Source: Austropuccinia psidii
Lineage: Eukaryota > Basidiomycota > Pucciniomycetes > Pucciniales > Sphaerophragmiaceae
Assembly: GCA_023105745.1 (NCBI GenBank)
Contig: JALGQZ010000004.1
Coordinates: 62,737,112 to 62,801,111 of the forward strand
Reading direction: 5' to 3'
DNA length: 64,000 bases
Part shown: piece by piece, positions 1 to 10,292 of the stretch
Layout of the letters: each line of letters begins with the position of its first letter
How positions within the stretch are numbered: the first letter of the stretch is position 1
The notes under the pieces: generated by a model
The model's input: the letters and a program-made list of their open reading frames with translations, nothing else
What the model was told of the DNA's origin: nothing
The model's database searches: none
Position numbers and translations under genes: made by a program

Positions 1-97
1 GTTAAATCTGAATGGTATGAAGAATAAAGTGCTGCTTATTTTTAACTCGCCAAATTCACTAAGTTTTTCTCGGACGTTTAAACTTTTTTTGTTTTAA

Positions 98-1666
98 TTG
101 CTTATTCAATCATTTCAAAATTGCAAATTTTTGAATGAAGACAAAACTTATAGAAAAGCATTACAAAATTGGAAAGATTTTGTCGATTATCTAGTTCCTA
201 AATTAATGGAATGTGATTGGACATTGCCAAAATTACCTTCAAAGGATTTAGTTCACCGATTACAGTCAGTAAACCCACCTTCATTAACTTCTAATATCAC
301 AAAACTCGAAGCCCACCTTCGTACCGTGTCATTGTTTTCGGGGAAATAAGAAAACTGACTACTATTCTGGTGAATTTGGTTGAAATTAGTCGAGATGTAA
401 GATTTTCAAATGATAAAACTCCTTACAAAAAATATTTTTCGGCAGGATTCTCACGGACAGGCAAAAAAGGACCATGGGCTGGGTATTACTTACATATTCA
501 AGTAAGTTAATTTTTCCTCTTTTTTGAGGAAGTATTATTTTTACGCGGACATTGAGGTTGAATGTTGATCTATTGGATTATCAGCCGGGAGATCGATCTC
601 TATTGGCTGGCGGCATCTGGACACCAGAAAAAAACGAGTTGAGGCCTTTTGCTAAAAAAAAACATTTCAGCCTTATTCATTCCAATCTCCTCAATTTCGA
701 TATTTAGGTTGGCCACTATTCGAAGTTCTATATTGAGGAGCTCTAAGCCCTTGAGAGATGTGATTAATGATGAAAAGTTTATTAAAATGTTTGGCAAACC
801 TGAAGAAGGCAAAGGTAAAGTTGAGTAGAATTTTTGCATATCATTTCTGAGACTTCGGCTTGTTTTCACTCACTAACTAGCCTAAGTATTATAGAACAAG
901 AGGCAAAGTATATTTGGGCATGAAGATAGCTTAAAAAATTGTCCCAAGTTGAACGGAGTAGATACTTCACACCCGTGTGTTACTTTCTTTTCTAATCTAC
1001 AAATTTTATTTCTTCAATTTATCTCTTATATCAATTGGTCTTAATAGTTAATGAGCGCTCTTACCTCATGAGGAGTGACTCGGTTCCTGTTTTGAATTCA
1101 CTATCTAACCCACTTTAAAATCTACGTGATTATCTAGGGATATTTCACTTTTAAAGCTCAAGACAATTGGCGCTGAGAAATAGTTGAGCGGTTCTTAAGT
1201 TTTATTGAAACCAGCAAAAATTTACAAATACTTATTCACTACATTTTTCGACATGATCTTTGGCGGGAATCATGACCAATATCGAATTAGCTTCTCAGAT
1301 GAACTCGTACTCTCAAGTGGATTTGTAGATGAGGTGGTGAAAACTTTTAAGGTGAGATTCTTGGCTTAAATTGCAACTTACCCTTTTCTTGAATCGCTTA
1401 CAGCAAAACTCTTACTACTTGAATTAATTTTTTTTATGTATTTGTTGCCTTTATTTTGTGCTTGATTATATTGTCTTGTTACCAAGATTTTGACTCCTTT
1501 AATTCAATGCTTAAATAATGTAAGTTTTTTCTCAATTGATAGCCTTAAGACGTTACCGTAATTTTTCAAAAAAAAAAAACACCGGGTTTCATCTCATGAA
1601 CGATATTACCGTGGTCTCAACCACATTTAGATGATTTTACCCGAGTCAGACGACGAAGATAATTAA
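98..1666 (+). CDS. DUF2461 (TIGR02453) family protein, multi-exon, 5' end incomplete
   Basis: Spliced by eye. Exons: about 98-264 (WKDFVDYLVPKL...LPSKDLVHR), 390-501 (RDVRFSNDKTPYKKYF, then KKGPWAGYYLHIQ), 585-637 (PGDRSLLAGGIWTPEKN), 708-819 (DVINDEKFIKMFGKPEEGKG), 895-about 974 (RQSIFGHEDSLKNCPK), about 1291-1351 (FSDELVLSSGFVDEVV), 1487-1519 (ILTPLIQCLNN) and 1631-1666 (MILPESDDEDN, stop). Order and spacing match DUF2461: the RDVRFS.DKTPYK core, the AGYYLHI..G..LAGG block, the FSDE.VL..F..EVV block and an acidic tail. Introns 502-584 (gtaagt...cag) and 1520-1630 are canonical; two donors read gttgag. The piece between about 975 and 1290 is not resolved. Bases 1-24 read SEWYEE in another frame and may belong to the preceding exon, so the start lies at or beyond the left edge. 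The family's biochemical role is unknown. Confidence 0.8.
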
Positions 1667-1850
1667 GTTCGAAGCAATATCATAAGGAGATTCATGGTCA
1701 AGTGTTTATTTAAGGATGATGTTCTTAGCTGTTTTACTCGGGGCTGTACTTTCGGAAGGTGGTTTGTATTATCTTTGACCTAGGCTCCATGTCGAATTGT
1801 TTTTTCCCAACTTAAAGACTCATGTGAGCTAATGTCTGAATTTTGAAATC

Positions 1851-2268
1851 TCAAGCAATGACCAGTTTTTGAACACTAAAGATAGCCCTATCAATACGTC
1901 TTTTATAGCCGCTAAGAATGCAAGACCTTTTTTCCATTGATTGCTTCTCTTCACTGGCACATAATGCAAGTAGGATACTTCGGAAAACCCATTCCGTCAA
2001 TCTTGCCATCACTATCAATGAACACTTGTAATGAAGTACCAACATGAAAATATCAACTTTAAGTATTAACTGTTTTGTTTAATGCTTCTTTTGTTTCATC
2101 ATAGTTGAAGTTAAGGTTGTAGAGTTGCTTGAAAAGTTCATGTTTTGAAGAAAACTGGAATCTCGAGCCAAAATATCCATTGTATTTTGGTGAATAAAGA
2201 TCCAAACTATGATATGTAGGGCTGAATAAAAAATGTAAATTGAAAGCTTCTAGCAACATGAGTGACAA
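1851..2268 (-). other. Possible exons of an unrecognised host gene
   Basis: Three adjacent minus-strand stretches read like protein: LYSPKYNGYFGSRFQFSSKH (within 2268-2059), TSLQVFIDSDGKIDGMGFPK (about 2037-1950, same frame as the first after two stops), and EEKQSMEKRSCILSGYKRRI (within 2000-1851, another frame). Base composition is less AT-rich than the neighbouring desert. The region would be convergent with the DUF2461 gene. No intron with clean GT-AG borders and matching phase was found joining the pieces, and no family was recognised, so this may be a real gene with unresolved splicing, a decayed gene, or chance. Confidence 0.25.
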
Positions 2269-4905
2269 CTCTTATTTTCAAGCCCTTTTGAGAAAATTTT
2301 CAAGCTTATTTCTCATTTTAATTGTCAAGAAATTAGATTTAAAAATGGTTGGAGTTTGATCAAGGACTTTCTTACCTAAGTACAAGACCAAAGAAAGTCT
2401 ATGTACATTAAGAGTATATTCACTTCAAATGATAAAGCTAAGATAATGTTTTATTTCTGAAAAAATTACTACAATTTCTGGCTACATTGAAAAAAGGGAT
2501 TAATTTGACTTGAAATCAATTTTATAAAGTTTGAAATTTTGCAAAAAAAAGAAAAAAAGATCCTTTTTAGTTGCTCAAATTCCCAATTAACAAGTTAATT
2601 TTTACTATAATACTTATTAAAAAGAGAAAAAATATATTTAATGTGATTATTTGAAAAGTGATGTGAATTAGTTTTACTCATTTTTCTGATAAGATATATA
2701 AATATACAAATTCATAAAATAAGAAAATATTTGAAATATTTCTAGATATTCTCATATGACTTTTGAAAACTATCAAAATGTGTTTTAGATCTAATATGAT
2801 TAGTATATATATATATATATATTGAGAAAAGAAATAGAATCTTTGAAATTTAATTTATGTTTTGAAAATTTAAATCAAGAATTAAAAGAAAAGTAAGTAT
2901 TACAAAGGTTGTAATTTTCATTAAGATTGAAATTTGACTAAATTGAAAATTTGATTCTAAGATTAATATTAAAAAATATCTTTCTTATTATTTTATTAAG
3001 ATTTGAAATTCCTTACAATTTTGAGGTAAAAAAAAAACATGCATTGAAATTCTTTTGTTTGAAGTGTTATCAAGTAGATTATCAAAGAATTAGAAAGATT
3101 CTAAAATGAAAATAAAGACATTCTTTCATAGCCTCAAATTTTTTTCCTCCAAATATAAAAAATATTCTCACCATTTTTGAGAGCTCACTTATTTGATATA
3201 CATGAACATTTTGACAAAATTCATAAAAATAATTTGATTCCTCATAGCTGTTATGTCCTGTGGGCCTGCTGTGGAATATTTGGCTGAGTCACTCTAAGGC
3301 TAGGCTATATAAGCCTGGCCTGTTCCTTATTAATACCATTATCATTGATCCACAAGATATGGGACCCTTGCATTTTAGGAAGGCTTAGGTTTTTGTTTAT
3401 TGATTAGTCTAATTAAATAATTTTCTTTCATTCCATTTTGAACACTTGAATTCAGACACATAGCTATCTATTCATTTTGTTGTCATGAGTTTTCTGCAAG
3501 AGTTCATCCTACTGCTACCAATGACAACCCTTTTCTAGTGTTCAAAAATAGGGGTGGGTTATATTATCATGTTTTTAGTTCCTTTCCAAGAGGGGAAGCT
3601 ATTATGTCCTATGGGCCTTTTGAAGCATTCAAAGGGTAGGCTGTATAAACCTGGCCTATGCCTTAGTAATCCAATGATCATTGTCCCTCACAATGTCAAG
3701 CTTCTAAATGACACACCACACTACATTCTTAACACAAAAAAGTATGTTTAACATTAAATTTTGTTTGAATTAAATTAAAATTTGATTATATTCAGATCTT
3801 CATATTGTGAATATTCAAAACTTAATTCAAGCTTATTTAAAATTGTTTGACAGAAAGCTTACACAGAGGGGAGATAAGATAAATTTTCATGGGGAATCCA
3901 ATGATAAAATAAAACTAATGTGTTTTTCAATGAGAAATAATTTTAACATAAATTTTTTAAACTTTTTTTTTTTTCCAAAAAATACAATTTCTTTTGAAAA
4001 ATTTTAAATGATTTTTTTCTATTTGATTTTTATAAGAAAGATGTGAATTTTTTTTTTCATAATTTCATTCATTTTTTGTAAAGATTGTGTTATTTATTTA
4101 TCTTATTAATTTTTAGTTTTAACATTAAGGTAGAATAGAGCTTATTTGATTTTTACTTTGAATTTTTGTGGTTTTTTGTGTATATGAAGTTACCTCTAAG
4201 GATTATAGTGATCTATATAACACAAAGAAATGAATTATTTCAGCTTCCTAGTAAAATTGAGCTCAAAGCAACAAAGCATAAATGAGTTATACAAGAAACT
4301 CAATGAAAAAATATAGGCCAACCAAAAGAAAAGAAAGTTCACTGTGGGATCATTCAGGAGGCAAATGGGCTCACTAGAAAGTATTTTCAGAAATAAAGTA
4401 TAGATAAAGTGATGAGAGTGAAAATGATGCATTTTAACTATCAATTATCACATAAATTATGTTTCAAAATAAAGCAAATTGTCATAGAATACTTTGATAG
4501 GTAATCCTGAATTCTATTCCTGATGCTTGCATTGTTGGAAGTGTATTGGAGACCCCGGAACAAATTTCCTCTTTATAGGTGCTTGATTTAGAGCTTGATT
4601 ACAGTTTGTGAAATGAAACAATTCTCCTGTAAGGTTTAGCTATAAAAAAGTATATACAATCTAGCAATGCTTATATAACTTCACTCTAAAGTTCTTTATC
4701 AATATAATTAAAGAATTTAATTTCAAGTATAATAAAGGATATTGTAATTGTGATTTTAAGGGTTTTAAAGTAATTTATGTTACTAATTATACTTTGACCA
4801 GCAAGGATCATTCTGTGAAAATTACTATTAGAAATATTATTGACAGAAGTATGATATAATATTAGTCATATTATATGCTTAAAATAGAAATTTATAATAA
4901 TTAAA
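2269..4905. other. AT-rich intergenic stretch without a recognisable gene
   Basis: About 2.6 kb of very AT-rich sequence with long A and T runs, a short (AT)n tract near 2805-2821 and only short chance reading frames. The one structured item is a pair of related segments near 3248 and 3596, listed separately. Confidence 0.6.
3246..3700 (+). repeat. Pair of diverged direct repeats with TATA-like core
   Basis: Segments 3248-3355 and 3596-3695 share a TATGTCCT[G/A]TGGGCC start, an AGG(C)TAGGCT[A/G]TATAA core, then CCTGGCCT[G/A]T and a TTA.TAAT.CCA..ATCATTG end. The copies are about 350 bp apart in the same direction. They could be the LTRs of a very small degraded retroelement or copies of another short repeat; no target duplication or coding sequence was seen. 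Confidence 0.4.
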
Positions 4906-5658
4906 GGGTGTTGGTAAACACATGTAAACCCTTACATGTTTTCACTAATTTATGGCCAAAACACATAAGTGACCTATTTTTTTCAAAAAAAAAACCTCAG
5001 GCTTGGTTTTGTGCATTTTTATAACTTTTTTTGCTGTATTTTTCCCAAAATGGGATGTGAAGATCCCCAAATTTTTTTCAATTCTTTTGCCCAATTTCTC
5101 TATTTTAGCCAATTTGGCAAAATAGTCTAATTTTTTTTGAAAAAATTCATTAAAAATGTTCCCACTAATGAATTTCCATCATTTTTTTTTAAAAAAAAAT
5201 AAAGGGAAAAATCTTGAGAATAAAAAACAAGAAGCCCAAAATTCTGGTTTTTTTTTTTGCTGGGAAAATTGTAGGCCCAAAAAGTCCTTTTTTATGATTT
5301 TTTTTCATGTTTGTAAGTAAATTGAAAATGCCATTTATGACATCAATAGAGTTAAAAATGAAATTTATGGCATTAGTGGAAGTTAAAAATTCCATTTATG
5401 GCATTAAAAGTGCCATAAATGTCATCACAAATGACATAAAAATTCCATAAATGGCATCAAAAATGACATATAGCTGCCATTCATGTCCTCAACAACAGCA
5501 TAAATGGCCTTAAAAATGCCATAAATGACATTAAAAATTCCATAAATAGCTGAATTTAATTTAAAAAACATGCCTTATGCATTTTTACCAATTTATGGCA
5601 AAACACGTAAGGGCATACATGTTTTTACCAAATTGCTTACGTGGGCTTACCAACACCC
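4906..5658. mobile_element. Non-autonomous Mutator-like element (MITE-like), 753 bp
   Basis: It starts GGGTGTTGGTAAACACATG and ends with the inverted form (CTTACCAACACCC). The terminal and subterminal sequence (about 4906-5300) follows that of the OTU-containing Mutator-like element at 17957-22239 with indels: AAGTGACC, then a CCTCAGGCT block, a TTTTTTTGC(C)..ATTTTTCC block, CCAATTT..C..ATTTT.GCCAATTTGGC, then CCCACT.ATGAATTTCC.TC followed by a T run. Coding sequence is absent and replaced by an array of TGCCATAAATG/CATTTATGGCA-like units at about 5325-5555. Eight-base flanks TAATTAAA and TCATTGAA match at 6 of 8 positions, so a decayed duplication is possible. Inferred to have been moved in trans by a relative of the larger element. 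Confidence 0.75.
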
Positions 5659-6476
5659 TCATTGAAAGATTATTGGGGTTCATTGAATTAATTATGTAAG
5701 CACTACATTTTATTCCAAAAATGAATCAGTAAGCATTGAAGTATTTCAACTAAATATATGATAAGTTTTAGAGATTTTATATTCAAAGAGGTATTTTGAG
5801 AGAAAAACAAATTTATGATAATTGTACAAGACAGTCATCATGTAAATAATGGATCAAAACATTATTCTTCAGTCTAAAATATAATCCATTTAAAATTTAT
5901 TCCAATAAAGGGAAATACTTTTTCACAATAAAATTATTTAAAAGCATTATGCATCTGGGGAAAATAAAGCCAAGAAAGTCTTTTTACATTGAACTAGCTC
6001 TCCCTAGGCCATATACTGATATTACTAAGCATGCAAGGATTAATTCTACCAGAATCAATCATAGTAAGTTACTGGTTTCATGAAATGACAAGTACAGGTG
6101 TCAAGATGCCCAATTGATCCATAAGGTCAGGGTTTGCATACTCCTGGGGTATTCAATTCCATTTCAGAAGGCTGCCATAGCATGCTTTGGGGTAATTTAC
6201 ATGCATCATTAGGCAACACAGAAAATTCATGAGCTTTTCAAAAACCAATAGCTTATTTGCCAATAGAACATTGGTTCTGTCTTACAATATTCAATCACAA
6301 CAAAGAGGTTAATAGCTTTTACAAGGGATGTTGGTCAATAAAACAACAGATGCACTTAAAAAAGATAAAAGTACAATTAAGCGCACTTTCCTAGTTTAGT
6401 ACTTTCTAGACACTATTAATCATAAGCCGTGCTCATTTTTTTTAAGCTTTAGGTTTGACTGACGATAATGTTCTGC
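5659..6476. other. Intergenic, nothing recognised
   Basis: No convincing reading frame on either strand and no repeat found. Composition becomes less AT-rich after about 6000, towards the host genes on the right. Confidence 0.5.
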
Positions 6477-6763
6477 TTAAAGATACAATAAATGATTGTA
6501 ATCAAGTTTTCCCATGCCTGACTTGGCACATGGGTCAACCACCTTTCGCACATCATAGCAGCCTTTATCTACCCTTTGGTAGAACTTCCTTTCCATTCTT
6601 TTCTTTGGGCTAGGAATGGCATCAGGAACTTTCTCGTGAGCTTACCAAGTTTTTTTGACTATGTACTTATTAACATAAATGAACCTAAGCTGACAGTGTA
6701 ATCTTTACCTACCATAGAGCGTACATTTTGGTAACATTGGCCTCTTGAATTCATCCATGGCAT
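6477..6763 (-). CDS. Candidate small Cys-containing protein, two or more exons
   Basis: On the minus strand ATG at 6763 opens a 17-codon exon (MPWMNSRGQCYQNVRSM, 6763-6713) followed by a good donor (gtaggt). A later open stretch, about 6640-6477, reads KRMERKFYQRVDKGCYDVRK and then CAKSGMGKLDYNHLLYL before TAA at 6477-6479. The middle is unresolved: acceptors near 6650 do not give an unambiguous phase. It lies 223 bp downstream of the Mpv17-type gene on the same strand. Short Cys-containing proteins of this layout include small mitochondrial complex I subunits, but the resemblance is too weak to name it. It could also be chance. Confidence 0.3.
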
Positions 6764-6985
6764 GTTAATTAAATTTCTGTTCTATAAAACCGGCAGATGA
6801 AATATAATTGGACTAGTATGTGAACAGTCTGGAAAATGGCTTCAAACAAGTTAAAAGTCTAGCTAGTAACAGCAAGGTTCATGCGGCGGTCAAAGATTTT
6901 TCTGTGGTTGTGCGTCTATCGGAATCGGAGCTGAATTTGTATAAGATAAGTAACAATCTATGGAAATCATAATAGTCAGCTTGTT

Positions 6986-8469
6986 TCACCAACTATGAAA
7001 AAGTAGAAATACACAAGTCAACATACTCCAAAAGAGGGATGAAGCATCTACCAAAGCAAAAATGTGGTATGTTATTGATAAATAATTGAAGACTCAAATT
7101 AAATTGGCTTGTGCCAAGGTTAGGATTGGTTTGGGGGACGAAAAACACCTACTAATTACCAGCAGCCTCAAATGAGACGGCACCAAGGTGAAATTAACGG
7201 CTTGCAAGGGAATGAACACTAAAGCAGTTATTGATTAGTTATGAGACATAAGCAAACCTTTTGAGGATTATGAAGGGTTTCAACGCTCGCCAGGGGCAGC
7301 GATGAAAACAACGGTTGAAGTTAATCTATTTGGAGGAAAAGACATACCCAGCCAATTTTTAAATAAGGTAGGTCCCCACTTTTCTCGAAGACGTTCCTCT
7401 GCTTGTTGTAAATCGTTTCCTTCGCTATTGGTATTTAGCAAAGCAAGCGCAAAGTTAGATATAGACGCAAAAAGCAGCATTAGATTAAGTGAATGGGGAA
7501 TGAAACTTCAACAGTCTTCCCAGGTCGGAGTTCCTAATCATGTAAAACTTACAGATAGTTCATGGTGGTAAAAAAGAAGGCCAACATTGTTGGGGCTGCA
7601 ACCAATTGATCTAAACTAAGCTTCACCAAATTTGCTATAATGAAGCACTTTTAAAGCATCAGTTTTAGGAGATAAAAGCGGAAGAAAGTGAACATTACAT
7701 TGACCACATCGCGAAACTGACATAATCCTCGGTTTTTAAATTGAATAAAGTCCAGAGTTTTAAACCATCGCGTTCCGAGAGGCGCAAACACAAACCCTAT
7801 TGACGTAAACAAAAACATCTCCGGCTCAATATTTTGCAGCCTTCATGATGGTGTTGGAGAGCGTGTTGATCTCAAAAATTCATGCAAATTCGAGATAAAT
7901 CGACTGCGTACCACCGTATGAGGCCAGTCTGGCAGTTCTGAGCCACTGATTTTATTATAGCCCAAAATCATAACCATATAACGAGGCGATTACTAAAGAT
8001 TTGTGAGAGTTCTTTGACAGTGCGTTGATTAAAAACGGGGCCAATAAGACCACCAACCTCATGTTGTTTTCCTTTTTTTTCAATGGCCTGGGTTGAATAA
8101 GGAGAAATTTTTTAGTTGATCAAGCCCAAGGTCAATGATGCTGCAGAGATCAAAAACCTTTTAAAAATCAAAAGAACAAGCTGACTGACTTGCTGTGCAA
8201 TGATATCGCCACCACCAAACAGGACCACTATTTTCAAATAAATAATCCAATTTTGAAATCAATTCGTCAGTCTCATGAACAAGCGATGTGATTCTAATTT
8301 ATTGGTATTATTTTTTCAAAAGCTGGCTTGACTGCTTGATCGCAAGGGAGAGTTATCAGGAGGAGGCAAACTCAAAACATAAAAAGGCGTACTGACGTGA
8401 GGTCAAGATCTGCGTTCTTAATGGTCTGTTGAGCAAAGCGGAATTATACGCCCTGATGTATGAGGCCAT
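6986..8469 (-). CDS. Mpv17/PMP22-family membrane protein, nine exons, complete
   Basis: Spliced by eye; phases agree at all eight junctions. Exons (minus): 8469-8397, 8227-8190, 8087-8058, 7945-7912, 7796-7722, 7634-7553, 7424-7348, 7218-7153, 7047-6986; 537 nt, 178 residues, the family's usual length. Motifs in order: NRPLRTQILTS (N-terminal RPL.T), VLFGGGDIIAQQ, WLRTARLASYGG, FVFAPLGTRWFKTLDFIQF, LSLDQLVAAPTMLAFFFTTM, EERLREKWGPTLFKNWL, VFIPLQAVNFTLVPSHLR, and NASSLFWSMLTC. These are the conserved Mpv17/PMP22 blocks (RT.R...YGG...GP....WY..L, DQ...AP, W.P.Q..NF..VP...R, N..SL.WN). Relatives (yeast Sym1, human MPV17, PXMP2) are four-helix proteins of the mitochondrial inner or peroxisomal membrane. 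The C-terminus is short and slightly divergent. No frameshift or stop was needed. The start is the first ATG in phase with RPL.T. Confidence 0.88.
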
Positions 8470-8638
8470 CGATCTTGTCTTGAAATTTAATAATGTTCTT
8501 TACGCTGCTGGTGAATCATCGAAGGCAAGGGACGCTGGCGGTAAACAAGTGTTTTGCATTTTTCGCGACATCTCTCATGTCACGCCCACTGTCATCCGGT
8601 TACGGTCACCGCAGAAAAACTTGCACTCATTTGTCCCT
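8470..8638. other. Short gap between the Mpv17-type gene and the hAT element
   Basis: Likely promoter and 5' UTR side of the minus-strand Mpv17-type gene. GC-richer than the rest of the island. The plus-strand open frame crossing 8429-8746 is the antisense of the gene's first exon and of the hAT end, and is not called. Confidence 0.4.
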
Positions 8639-10292
8639 CAGGGTGGTTGGCGGGGCTTGTGCCACCAGGCAAACCATTTTTTTCTTAGATTTCAACAAGA
8701 CTTTGCAAAGATACGAAAAAAGCGATACAAAAAAAAACAAATTTAATTTGGAATCAAATATTCATGTTATAAGGATCCCAAACTGCAGTTTGGGCACATT
8801 CTTGTACCTCTCCATTGACCACTAAGATATCACCACCAGTAGCAATTTGTTGATTTGTTTCTTCCCACGAATTCAAGTCAAAAATTGTCTCCATAAATGC
8901 ATCCTGACGTGAGGTCAGTTGCATGTCTGAATGGTGAAAGACACCCTCCTCGAAATGCTCAAGCTCTATAGGTGATGAAAAGAAATCATACCCACACATA
9001 AAATCATGCTCACTTATGTGCAAGCTTTGGTTTCCTTCTTTGTTTGCTTTTGGCTTTTGAGCGTTAGTGAGATGCAATTTGATTTGGCTTATCCTTTTGA
9101 GTGTTGTTGGCAGCATTTGATTTCAATATTTTGTTTTTATTGCTGACATCACCGAAAAAAGTCCTTCAATGCCTGCAGCATGGGGGACAATTTCACATAT
9201 ACAAATTGCTAACTTCTTGAGTGGCATACATTGTGAACTGTCAGGTAGTCCTAGCCAATAATCAATGGCTTTATTTGGAAAATGGCCTGTAAGCAGTTGT
9301 AATTAGCACACTATTGGGAGAAATAAAAATAAATAATGACATACCTTTGCTTGTATTTTGTATTTCCAAATGGCTCATGCTGACTATAGTATTGCTTAAT
9401 TTGAGGTATCAACAGTTCAGAATCTTCTTTGTAGTACTGCCAATCCCTGGCTAGTACTAATATCGTCACAGTGATATCCTTAAGCAAATTTTTTCTTGAT
9501 ACTGCCACATTACAATATGATGGATGCAAAAAAATGAAATTATATAGAGATCAGAATTGAAATATTCTGAATGCTGATGGAGTACTTTGAGACAGTGGTC
9601 CTTGAAACTTGTAAACCAATCATAAACATTAACCGAGATGATAGAATTATAAACAGACAACAGTTCCCTCCAGACATCAGCAAGCTCAGTATTCCTGTGC
9701 TCCAAGTGGGAAATGCTATCAACAAATGGTTTCAGAAGCATCACAAGCATATCATTTGAAGTAAAGTGATCCCAGTTTTTTATTACTGAGACCACTGAAG
9801 GGGGAATTGTTGGTGTATCATGTGATGGATTGTAAAAAATTGCAAGACATTTGTTAAAGCCTTCCTCATGTACGTGAACACTGAGGCATACTTTTGAAAG
9901 CACGTACCAGCAAGACTCACATAATGTTTCAAGACCATGAGATATCTCATTATATCTGGTCCAATATGTGAGGTATTCTCCCCAAAATGATGAGTTTGTG
10001 AAGTAGCTGACCAATGCCTTGTTACTTTTTATGACTCCTTCCATGGTCAAATGTGAAGTGAAGTTCTTTGCAATTAAATTAAAGGCATGCAAGACAAAAA
10101 GTGTCTTCATGATATGTTTGTTGGCATTTGTAAGAAGGTTTTAATATTTATCATAAATTAGTTCGAGAAGAAAAAAGAACAAAAGAGAAAAAAACATACT
10201 TGGAATTTGGTCATTACTGAAGGTGAGTCAGTAACAACTGAAAATATGTTTCCTATCTAAGAAAATTTTCACTGGTTCACAAATATTATTGG
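8639..10292 (-). mobile_element. hAT DNA transposon, truncated at its 5' half
   Basis: The left end begins CAGGGTGGTTGGCGGGGC, a hAT-like terminal sequence, inside host DNA next to the Mpv17-type gene; the flanking eight bases TTGTCCCT would be the target copy. The transposase reads leftward from the right. The right side is cut at 10292 by the LTR of a family A gypsy element, and the missing N-terminal half and second terminal repeat are not found elsewhere in the window. Confidence 0.6.
8754..10262 (-). pseudogene. hAT transposase, C-terminal half with introns and stops
   Basis: Minus-strand pieces in order: an exon at about 10262-10205 reading GNIFSVVTDSPSVMTKFQ (second catalytic-Asp region); 10129-9466 with NANKHIMKTLFVLHAFNLIA, then GVIKSNKALVSYFTNSSFWG and a CESCWYVLSKVCLSV block, the CxxH/W region of hAT enzymes; 9529-9311 (LHPSY-like HPSYCNVAVSRKNLLKDI); 9290-9116 (LKKLAICICEIVPHAAGIEG, LFSVMSAIKT), the hAT dimerisation domain (PF05699-like); and 9116-8754, QMLPTTLKRISQIKLHL plus a family-specific acidic tail. 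An in-frame TGA sits just before QMLPTT, and no start exon is present. The zinc-finger BED domain and first Asp are missing because of the truncation. Confidence 0.8.

Noticed and set aside
2805..2821. (AT)n microsatellite
   Set aside because: Short simple repeat, common in AT-rich fungal DNA.
7302..7571. 89-codon plus-strand frame
   Set aside because: Antisense of the Mpv17-type exons on the minus strand, which explain the conservation better.
8429..8825. Plus-strand frames of 105 and 110 codons
   Set aside because: The first starts at TTG and is antisense to the first Mpv17-type exon; both run into the hAT end. No family recognised.
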